From Liolophura sinensis (taxonomy: Eukaryota; Mollusca; Polyplacophora; Chitonida; Chitonidae): DNA of 64,000 nt. The translations under genes and the position numbers were made by a program. This document shows positions 25,201 to 37,200 of this stretch, piece after piece (positions within the stretch are counted from its first letter, which is position 1; each line of letters opens with the position of its first letter). Location: NCBI RefSeq assembly GCF_032854445.1, contig NW_027017971.1, positions 1-64,000 of the forward strand, in the 5' to 3' direction. The notes under the pieces are model-generated. The model worked only from the letters and a program-made list of their open reading frames with translations, searched no databases and had not been told where the DNA came from.

Positions 25201-28200
25201 AATCTCCCAATGATATGTTAAGATATTTATATATCTATATAAATAGATAGAGTTGTTGATCTCCGTTATCAGAGTACTTGCCCACTTTAATGTGTCTTTA
25301 ATTACACTTGTCTTCTGCCAATAAGGTGTACATATCTGTAAGCCACACTCTGTAAGAGAGAATGAATTGCAAAACTTGCCACAGTTGGGTGGTTTACCAC
25401 GGAGACTCCTGTTTCTCTAAAGGGTTTCCTAATTCGATATTCTGCAAATTTATACTGAGATGTATCTTGTTTATACTGAACATTGTATGACAACAAAAGG
25501 CTTAAAATAATACCTTCAGTAAAGATACACTACAGATCAAGAATAAGGATTTAATGGAGATGTACCTAATTATGTGCAAGGGCAATATCATAGAAAGATT
25601 TCTTTTCATTGCTCATTTACAGGCGTTAATTAGAAGGTACGTTGTACAGAAATTCAGGTGAATTTTTCTACAACGCCCTCTTCTTGTTTTTTTTTTTGCC
25701 ACCAAGCGGTGGACGTTATTCTACAATACATGTACCTTACACAGGTAATCAAGAATACTGCTTTCCACTGCGTTCGCAACCAGACCTTGCCTATTTCATA
25801 TTAACGTAATTGTTTCTTTTTCTTTTTTGATAGCACATCTTTTATTAGCAGTCCATTTGGCTCGGTTTGCATAGCGAGACTGAGAGATATAAAACTTTTT
25901 AGCCAATAAGTAATGTCTGTTCCACCACAGTAATAGTTCTATCCATTTTACCCTTACATACCACATGGTATTCTCTTCAGTGCTATTTTTCAATATATTT
26001 TTGGTTTGAGCCATTCAAATAAAAAAATCGTTTATGTCCCTTCTGCAGTTTTTTGGAAACATGGAGAAGTTATCCAGGAATATAAGGGATAATATTTGAT
26101 TCCACAACAGTGGATGTTGAATTTTATGAACGATGAGTTAATGTTACCATGTGAATTGTTGACAAGGAAAGTGGTGACAATTTGTGGGGATGAGCCCTTT
26201 GCAGTTTCTCCCAAATTGGTCTAGGGGGTGTCCAAGTTTCACCCGAGTATATATAAGGCTTTAATGAGTTTATTGCCCAATGGCTTTAATTAGTTATTTC
26301 TCACGGATGGGTTGATCAAAGGATATGATTTTTCTGCCCTGTGTAGTGAATTAAAATGTGTGTAAATATGAAAATAAATGACTCAGTGGTTAGAAAACTG
26401 TTAATAAATGACCTTGCCGGACGTACTACATAGCGCCCTGAATAAAGAAATAAAAAAAAATGATGGATATGAAAGGACCTGGCACAGTAAGGTGGAGAAT
26501 CGGCCCCGAAGAGATACGATGAATAAGTGCAAATTTCAAAATCCCATTACAATTTCATAAATTTCCACATCAGAAGTATAAAACGTAGTCGAATTACCCA
26601 TAAAAGTTATATGGCGATAAAAGAGATGGTTTAGTAGTAACCCTCTAAGAATGCACTCTTGGTCGATAACGCCAACTTTTCGTTCAAACAAGGGGCAGTG
26701 TTTTGAATTTACAGTATGATGATCAACGTTAATCAGAAAGATATCTTTACCGAAACTTTCACGTGTGTATTTCTACATGCTGTCAAAGTTTCGTGTTGGT
26801 TAACGTTTGTCTTCATATGTAAAACATTAACTTTATAATGTTATCAGTTTTATCATATTTTATCAAGTTTAAAACCCGTATTTCTACCATAGGATATCCC
26901 TCATAGTATAGTGAGCAATCGTAGTCACTGTGGAGAAAAGATTGCACCTTAGGGAAGAGTTTGAATCTTTGTAGTCCATTTTTTTGTCTTTGGAAACATA
27001 CTTTAGTGTGAGTAAAGATATAGGCCCCATTGCATTAAATAGGTGTTATCATGAATTAGAGTAGATAACTTTTTAAGGTATGGTATTACGTAACGTGGAG
27101 CAACTGTAGCGAAATCATACGTGAATACCGGTTAAAAGCACATGTAGTATTGTAGCTATCCTTAACACTAACATGTTATAGACGAATTATAAGGGTGAAA
27201 GTTACATTTGTCATATATTATACAGTGGCTAATGCAAAAACAGATATTTCATTGTGACAGTGTGACTGGATTTATGACTTCAGTGCATGTTTAGAGCTTT
27301 GTAAGACGAATGCTTCTCAAATAACAGGAAAATAAGAGCAACACAGAACTGAGAAAAGAAATGACCTTATGAGTGTATCAGCAGCTGTCACTCACAGCTA
27401 TAGTTAGTTTCGCTTCTTTAGGTGCACAGTTTCTTGCACTGGGGCCGATTCCCCGCCTTACAATACCAGGTCCTTTGTTAACAAAAGATATTTAACTGGT
27501 CATCAGAGGAGCAATTAGCCTAGTACTCAGTGATATCACCAAGGCCTTACCTCGAACCCTAAGCCCCAGTTGTCCCCTCTTAATGCCTCCAAACCCGTTA
27601 GTGGCTCCACACCGGTATATACCCTGATCTCTAAACGTCACCTCACTGATGGACAGGGATTTCCCAGGGCTGCTGTTTATCAGTGGTACAGGACGGTCAC
27701 CAATGGTACGACTCCAGGCAGAGTAGGTGTAGTTTTGAGGAACAGCTTCAGCACGACATTCCAGCTGTAGAGGGTTTCCTTCTGTGACATTTTCTCCTGA
27801 TACCAGAACCACCGATACATTCGGGGGATCTAGGAAAATACAAAAACATTTCAAAATCCGTAGTCGGAACTGTCTCATTTGTAGTGATCATCGCAGTATG
27901 AGCACCATAGTAAAACTATACGAAAAAAAAAAATGACCTGGTTTAAGTAACTGTTTGACCTAAAAGTTTGTCCATGAGTAAGATAATGGTTTTCTCTGTT
28001 ATTGTTAAAAAGGTGTTTGCAGCATTATTCAGAAGGTGGGATAATCTCTCAGTGAAAACTTGAATGTTTTAGCATCATATGTAATATTTTATGATCTTTA
28101 CTTGTATGTAAAATGCCGCATGCGGTTAGATCAAATACAGTGTTTATCTCTTAGTATTTGTAGGCATACACTCAAAGAAGTAGTCTGTTTATTTTAACAT

Positions 28201-31200
28201 AAGGTCTATTGTCAGAGTTATGTTAGAATTTATTCTGTTATTACAATATTCTGCTAATATTCAACATAATACCTCATAAGTCTAATAGAATGTCTATGAT
28301 GAATTAATAGAATATGTGTGCTATATTTAACAGAACACTCTACTGCATTAACAGAATACATTCTAGCATCACTCAGACAGCATATGTTCTATTGAAATTA
28401 AGAGATTAATGTTTTAATGTGTAGGTCAACTCAAGATAGTTTCCCCTACACGATTTCCTTCAGATTTCTGGGTGGAGAAAACCACCACAAGTTACCATGT
28501 TCCTGGTACACAATAAAAGTTTCTGTGACGTTCTTTAATCCACAACTCGTTCAAAAATGCAATTCAGGCATTTCGCAATCATTAAAATATGTTAATATCT
28601 TAATCGTACATTATCTAAGTGGCCAGTTTTATACATGTACACACTGAAATAACTTTGGTGGAGCATATTTTAAAAACTTTGTTAAATTAACATTAATGTT
28701 GAGAAATAGTCAGGTCCATGTAATACGTAACATACGAATTTACGATAATTACCGCGAATTCGTAAACTACAGAAGCAAACTTACAGTACACAGAGACACT
28801 GACTGTCCTCTCTACTCTCTTCACATTATTACTAGCTGTCACAATGTAGGCTCCAGAGACAGTCCTGTTGATCTTGCCGAACCTGACAACAGACGTATAT
28901 CTGTGATTTGTCATGCTCAGGTCATTCGACTGACCTCCGCGACTCCAGCTTATCGTGGGCTCAGGCTTAGCCCAGGTAGTACAGGACAGCTCAGCTGTGA
29001 CATTCTCCACGAAAATGTACGATGATTTACAGCTGGTAAACATGGGTCCGTCTGAAATCAAAAAGGATTACGATATAGTGCAACGAAATTTCTTTTTGAA
29101 CTGGACGGTAATTTGTTGCTTGCCCGTGCAGAAAGGGGTCTGAATAACGAGCATGAAGGCATCTACAGTGTGTTCCTCCGTCCCAAACAATGTTATTATT
29201 TTATTCGCTTGAGCGAAACTTCATCAAGATTTGACAAACCCGCCAAAATGTTAACGTCTCGGTTTGTTTTCTTCTGTTGCATTGGTTAGTGAAAGGACAT
29301 GCCGTTTGTCTATGTATCTGAATATTTATAAATAAGAAGGTGAAATAACAGTCATTCAGTTCGAGTGTATAACTGAGAGAAAAAGGAAGTTTTTCAGCGG
29401 CAACTCATCTGTTATATATATCAGGCATTTACTGCAATTTCGTTTCTTCTGTTATAGGACTGGTCAAAAAGAATATGGTCGGATTTTTTTTTTTGCAGCC
29501 GGAAGCAGCTTTCGGGTTGTACGGCACGTGAGAACGTGGAGGACTGTAGACATACATGTATATATATCCGCCTTCACAAAGAATGGAAGAAGGAAGCATA
29601 AATAGAAATATATATATGCGTTTGTGATCGTCGTTTGTTACAGTCAAAATGTTAACAGCTTTAAAGCTCTTGACAAAATGGATTCCGTAATAATTGTAAA
29701 TGATATACAATTAAATGAAAAAGTACTGTTTGGATATTCAAATAAAGTCATGAGTCAAAAGCTTACGTCCGCTCTCGTCATTACATCAGCATTACTTTTT
29801 TCACACGTAGCGCTGTTCCGAGTATGTTTATACATGAGATGAAAACTTCAACGATTTGTAATTTAGAACGTAATACAATAACAACATTTTGATGAAACTC
29901 AGATGTGTTTGAGTAAAAATAGTAAAAGTTAAAATGTGTTAGAAGAATAAAAAATGTTATAAGTTGGCATTTTTGTCGTAAACTACCCGAGACACGAAAC
30001 TTAAAGAAAAAAACAAAACAACACGTCCTCATACAATGGGCACGTCTATTCTGGCGGCATATGTGTATATACCTGAAAACTAATATGTACAAAGGCGAGA
30101 AACTTACACTTGACATCCAGTGTAAGATTGGGTGATGCACGTTTCCTGCCTCTATTACCAGGTCTCTGAGCCTCACAACTGATGACGTCACCATCCTGAT
30201 ATCGATTAACTCTCACTGTATACCGCTGTGTGGTCAGGTACCCTTGATTGTGCCCTTGATGTGAGCTCACGTCTGACATATCTGCCGCTGTCATAGGACT
30301 GCTGTTGTTGTACCAGGTCAGAACGGCACCAGGATTGGACTCACTGGTGTTGCATGTAAATGTCACTGTGCTGTTTTCTGTGACGTTGACTGTATTTCCC
30401 GATGTTCTGGAATCTACCCGGAGCTGTACACGGTCAGGTCCGACTACATACATAAACAAATATTACATTTATTTATTTATTTATTTGATTGGTGTTTTAC
30501 GCCGTACTCAAGAATATTTCACTTATACGACGGCGGCCAGCATTATGGTAGAAAGGAAAACCGGGCAGAACCCTGGGGAAACCCACGACCATTCGCAGGT
30601 TGCTGCAAGACCTTCCCACTTACGAGGAAGCCACACATGAGCTGGACTTGAACTCACAGCAACCGTTCTGGTGAGAGGCTACAGGGTCATTACGCTGCGC
30701 AAGCGCGCTAACCAACTGAGCCACGGAGGCCCCCAAATATTGCATACACTAAATGTACCTACACACAAATACAATATATTGACATCACCACATACTGCCT
30801 ACAAATACCCATGAAAATGGAACAAGTATTTCATGGATTGAGTTATGGATTCAATGTTGTTTTACCCCGTATTCAAGAATTGTTCACCCTGTTGACGGCG
30901 GCCATGTTCACAGGTTGGGAAGACTGGAGTGATCGGTGTAAATCCCAGGCCTTTATCAGGTACCTCCTGAACTAAAGCCGAATCATAGGAGTATGTATAA
31001 TTTCTAGCGGGTCGTAACAGGAGGCGCAAGGCCTGGCAAATATATACAGAGTAATTTGAAGGAAATGTGCACAATCCATAGTACTTTACATTTTTGCACT
31101 GTTTTATATTATGTTTATCAATAATAAAACTTTTTTTTTCAGACAGTATCTCTAACATTTTATCTCCATAATTTCAGATTACAGGTATATATACTACACT

Positions 31201-34200
31201 TCAAATGTCATATTTTCGGCTCAATTACCCAGAAGCCTGCCAGCAATACGATCGCTGTGAGTTCAAGTTCAGCTCATACTGGCTTCATCGCTGACCGTGC
31301 GTGGTAAGGTCTCCCTTAACCTGCGGATGGTCGTTGGTTTCCCCAGGCTTTGTCCGATTGTGGATCAGGTCATTTACAGACCACCACAGACGTAAACTCA
31401 GTTGATTGACAAGCCGTGTAATAATACGACGGCATTACAAACAATATCAGACAGTAGCATACCGTCTCGGCCCAAACCGCATTCATCTCCCCGAAATAAA
31501 ATTTGTGTCGTTCATTTTAGCGTTTAGCTCATCAGTTTAAATAACAAATATCAGTGTCAGTGCAATATTCACTAGAACAGTGTCTCACCAAACAATTCTT
31601 AAAATTAATTAAATCCTAAGATATAATTTTTTTCTCCGTTTCACTGCAGCTGAAGAATTTAAATTTCGCTCCTCCTCTTACAAAGGGTGTTTTTTTTTGT
31701 TTTGTTTTATACAATACAGTAAAATTATTACAACGCCGTGTTCAAGCCGAGATGCTTTCTCTGACGTCCGCATAATTCCAGTTGTACAAGTATCCTATTG
31801 TAATTTTGTGAACATTTAATAGGGGCCAAAATAACCAGCACAGCCCCTCTGGAGGGTACGATCTTAACCGGGAATAGCCAGGACGTGCATCTACAGCTAG
31901 ACCATGTAAACATGGTGGCTGGAGTTCCTTGTAAATGATATAGTAAGCCTACCGTAACAACAGCTCAAGGAGTAGAAGAAATATTCTTCCAGTATGTTCA
32001 ATTTCGGAGAAAACTATATTTATCACTAGGGCTTCATCGCTCAAGTCCACAACTTTCATCTGCCATAGACTACCGCTTATACTATCATAAAATACCGTCG
32101 ACGTCCAAGAGCTAGAGTAAATGTGACGACACCTTGATCTCGATAATGGAGACGTGTTAAAGCTATGTCAAGACAAAGTTTCACTAAACGTTTACTGGGT
32201 TGAAAAAAAGTCAGATAAAACATTTAATGCTGGTTTATCACGCTTTGAATTGTAGTCGTTTTAATGGACATAAACATTAGTCAGGCGCTGTCTTTCACTT
32301 TAATGTCTTTACCACCGTGTCGTTAAAAACAACTGTAAATTAATCAGTGTCCATCGACTTTAGAGTCACAAAATATGTGTCATTATATAAAACAAATACA
32401 AAATGCGCATGAAATGCCAAACCAATTTTTCAATTTTGTTATTGCGGATCGATATCTATAGTGTACGTGTATTTCTGACTTTTGTATAATTTAAACCACT
32501 GTATGTTTCGATACACCATAATTACTGTCATGGCAACGTCAGAAAACCATACTCCTCAGAGCGCTATACATCCTTGCCACCAAGGAAATTCAGGAACAAC
32601 GCCGGGATCATTGGGATCAGGGTAAAGCGACCGGAAGTGATGTCATAAAACACAAAACCTCTGCCTCAACTATTGATTCGAATGAACTTTACGCACACGC
32701 ACTGGAATTTTCTAAACTATAAACAATATGATTCTAATCTGAAACGATTCTATTGATCAATACTGATCAAGTATTTCCACACGAGGACCCGAGTTGTGAG
32801 GTTAAGCGTAAACCAGCCTACGCGTGCGTTACACAACCTGCAAAAGTCAAGCCTGCCTTGTGGTGGCAGTGATGCCAAGTGGGAGTAAAGAACGGCACGT
32901 GCGCTGTAATGAGTATGGTGAGGATACTTAGACGAGATAATCAGTTCATATATATATGTTTAAACTTACAAGTGACATTGCATATTATGGTTTTGTGCTC
33001 CCTCCATCCTGTCAACGCCCCGTCCTGACTCCCCTGACACACACACGTCTTCTGGTTCAGGGACGGACTGACGGTTATACTGATATTGATCTGCTCACGT
33101 CCATCGTTACCAGAGACTGTGTTTGTCTGACCACACTCCGATGACCAGGTGAGTGTTGGTCGGGGATTCCCCTCTCTCACTTGACAGGTCAAGTTCAGGG
33201 TCTCCCCAGACTCCACGGCTGTGTTGTTAACATAACCTGACAGACTGACGCCATCCTGTGGAGGATCTGTGTGGAAAAGTTTACGGCTGTACATTATATA
33301 AAAATTATACAAAATATCGTCTTTAGTAAGAATTTCATGATCAGGAATAAAATGAATAAGATAATAAGATAATGAATATTAAATCATACATTGATGTTAA
33401 CAAAATCACCTGCTGATTTTAAATCTGGAAATACCATTGTTTTGGTACAGCAAAAAAGGAATTGTACTTTGTACCTTTGTGCATGTTGCTTTGGCAAATT
33501 ATTCATCAATTTCAGCAAAAGTTGACCCGAAAAAAGACAGATTTTTTTTATCTGATATAGTTATATACACTCATTGATGCAATGTGATCTGTCCCAGTAA
33601 ATACATTGTGTACATGGACAACGGTGTGCCATTTCACAGTGAAAATTGACCTCCTTGTCTTAATTTTACGCTTTCTGTTTTACCTTGATCTCAATACGTT
33701 TTAGGGTCAACAGTTCATGAGTGGAGCATTGGTATGTAAACGCCGCCGTTGGGAAACGCTGACACGAATTCCAACTGACAAATTTAAGATAGTTTTCCAT
33801 CAAACTTTGGAGATTTTGGACATTGATGATAAATATGTTGCATGGCCCTGTGTTGGGTAGTACAGGATTTATCAGGCTTATCAAGTTAAATATTGTATCA
33901 AGGCGAGCTTATGTATAGCCTGACTTACCCGGTAAAGCACAGCGCTCTATAGAATATGCTCGTACGCGTTACAGTTGTGCTGTGGCTGTGAAAAGAGTAT
34001 CTTGTCAAGGATAATACATATACCTGTGTTCTCTACTGTCATATATAGGCTTGTTTGTAGTGGAACCGCACGGTTAACCTCGGTACTGTATCATTTTACG
34101 ATACATCTCGCTTCAGTGTGCATATAATGCGAGTGCTGAGCAACAACTAAACACACTGTGATCGAGACGAGTTATTGAGATCTTAGCTCCACTTTCTTAT

Positions 34201-37200
34201 GGTACACCGTTATCCATGTACACAAAAATAATGGCTACGCGCAAAGTGCTGATTGGGTTCCAACAGGAGTTACAGGAACGTAGTCAAGACAAAGTACAAT
34301 GTGCATCATGTATGACCAATAATTTACAAAGTCTTTTGAGTAAGTGAGTGCAATGACAATTATATAATAGCATATTTTTTGTAATCTTCGTTAATGCCTT
34401 TATGTCACAGGTGGGGAAAACACCTTGATAACCACTTACTTTAAAATGATGTCGTCCAAGGCCAAGTGTTGTGACATATGGAAGCCGATAGAGGACACCT
34501 CACTACCTCTACCTTTCTAGTATAGGGCGAGGCAGCGAGGTAACGAGGTAGCGAAGCGAGTTAACGAGGTAACGAAGTAGCGAAGCGAAGTAACTAGACT
34601 GCCATAATCGTGCTATCACGCTGCCTAGTTACCTCTACTTTTGCAAAGGACGAGGTGGCGGGTTGAGGAGCAGTTATTATAATCACCTTAGTGTCCGGCA
34701 GAGGCATACGCCGTATGTAAGTTGGGTTCTTGCACCCCGGGGCCTTATTCATTATTACTTTATGTAAATTGCAGCAGCCGAGAATGTTTGTAGCACGCTA
34801 GTGCGGCGTGATGACCCAAGAACCTCTCTTCATTGCGGTCCCTGTGAGTTCAAGACCATCTCTGAGCGGCTTCCACCTCGGTTGTACACAGGAAGGTCTG
34901 AGAGCAACTTACGTGAGGTCGTAGTTTTCCGCTGGCTCTATCTGTTTTCTTTTTATGATAACGTTGGCTACTGTCATTTAAGTGAAATTTTTTGAGCACG
35001 GCGTAAAGCAACAATTGAGCACATAAAAAATAAATAAATAAATAAATAAAGGACCGGCGCCAGCGAGGTACAATAAGAAAATGCAAATTTCACAATCCCA
35101 GCACAATTGTGTAAATTTCTAAACATGAAGTATACAACTTGGTTGAAGAGCCCATACACATTATATAGCCAAAAAAGAGATGGCTGCTTAGTAACAACCG
35201 CCCTAAATTGCACTCTCGATCAAATACACCAAATTTTCTTTCAAACGAGGTACTGTGTTTTTTATTTACAGAATGAAGATTAACGTTAATCAGAGACATG
35301 TCTTAACTGAAACTTTCATGTGTGAACTTCTACGTGCTGTCAAAGTTTCGCTTTGGTTAACGTTTGTCTTCATATGTGTATTCGTACGTGCTGTCAAAAT
35401 TTTGTTTTGGTTAAAGTTTGTCTTCATATGTAAAACATAAATAAAGTGATCAATTTTGTTATATTTTGGCAAGTTTAAATACTATTCCCTCCATCGTCTA
35501 TCTGGCATACTTCATAGTATGCTAACCAAAAGTACTGACCTAGCTGGGATTATTATGTAACTGGTCCAGACCCTGATAATTAGAGTGTGTTGATTTCAAC
35601 CGGCATCACATCCGGCCAGGTGTCTCAAGAACCCAACTTACATCTGATACATGCCTCAGCCTGACACTAAATTGATCATAATAACTGCTCCCACCCCGCT
35701 ACCTCGCTGCCTCGCTTCGCTACCTCGCTACTTCGTTACCTCGTTAACTCGCTTCAGTCCCTCATTACCTCGCTACCTCGACCTTTCTAATACAGGGCGA
35801 GGCAGCGAGGTAATGAGGGACTGAAGCGATGTCCTTTATCAGCTTCCATAGTGACGCGAGTATGTTCCAAAGCGTGCGTCTGACTTTAGACCCGTTGACA
35901 TCCGACGTTACATGTAGTAGGAAAATCCCAAGTATAACAAAATACTTGTGCTATTTGTGTGAATACTCACAGTGTACAGTAAGTGGGTAGACTTGTGACT
36001 GTACAGGAGGATCCGTTACACTGTTGGAGGCGTTACAGTACAGCTTAGCTCTGTTCTCCTTGTCACTTGCTCTAAACATCAGTGTCCGGGTTGTGGTCTG
36101 TATCGTGCTGGAGTCTTGGTTACAGGCACGCTTGTCTAGCTCCCGGACATTACCGGAACTCTGTATGAACGCCCTTATACAGGCCTGTGGTTTACTGGCC
36201 GACGTCACACAGGTAAAGGTGGTGTTGTTGCCGGCCAACACTGTATTTGGAGGGTTCGTCAGGTTCACCCGAGTTACCATTACTGAAGGAAAAAAATACA
36301 TTTCTCATTCTCAGAAAAAAAGCGATAGTCTCTTTGGTGTGACCCAGCCTGGGAATTCCAGGTCTCACTAATTCGAGGCCGACACTCTAACCAAATGACC
36401 ACCGAAGCGCTCTTTGTATCTGATTAGTCATTTTGTTGCAAAGCCATTATGAGACCGCCAAGACCATGTCACTGACATACACGATGTTCTTAATACCTCT
36501 TAGAACCACAAGACAGTGAAGTTCTCGTTGAAATACTCACCTCAATAACCCAAGCTATTGCCGTGAACGGTACATCATATTTGTGAAAATTTGAGAAAAA
36601 ATACGTCAGCCTGCACAGTAATGCAGATGTGATGGGTTTAAATCTCATATACTCTTGTGGACATGGCCTGCAGATCTGATACAATCGAGAATCACGGATG
36701 ATGTAGAGACAATGGTGTAATCCAAAAATAACGAAAATCTGTCATCTCGCCGAGTATAGCAAACGCTGTTTAGTACACCATCACAAAACGCAAATAACAA
36801 AGACTTTGACAAATGTTCACATGGCATTTCACAGGGACAAGCGAATTATAGATCCAAAACCACTAACTTATGTTAACCTAATTAATAATAAGTTATTTTT
36901 GTCGATCGATTCCCGATTGTCAGCGTGGCTTCTTCTGGTAGGGGTGTGAATTTACGATGGTTCTTCTTTTTTCGGTACAACATCTGATAGGTGTAGCAAA
37001 ATTGTTAGTCTGCTTTTAACATCGCTTTCGGTGATATCACGACGCCGTCTCCTTGTGGCAAGGAGACACCCAATGTCGATATATGTACAATGTTTCTTCA
37101 CTGGAACGCCATACCGAAGACACCCGACACGACGTTCCTTCCATCTACATCATACTACTAAGCAGTACAGGACGGTTACTTAGACTACATTTCAATGTGG

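Larger units (their letters stand above)
34471..35855. mobile_element. Long inverted-repeat (foldback-like) element with nested insertions
   Basis: Outer ends GTGACATATGGAAGC (34471) and GCTTCCATAGTGAC (to 35855) are complementary. Longer arms (about 34500-34735 and 35625-35835) carry GC-rich GAGGTAACGAGGTAGCGAAG repeats. The right arm also holds its own hairpin: 35754-35776 pairs perfectly with about 35807-35829. The interior contains a SINE and the repeat at 35048-35530. No protein-coding ORF. Confidence 0.7.

Noticed and set aside
28140-28400. Repeated AGAAT words in the intron upstream of Ig6
   Set aside because: Irregular spacing; looks like AT-rich low complexity rather than a true tandem repeat.
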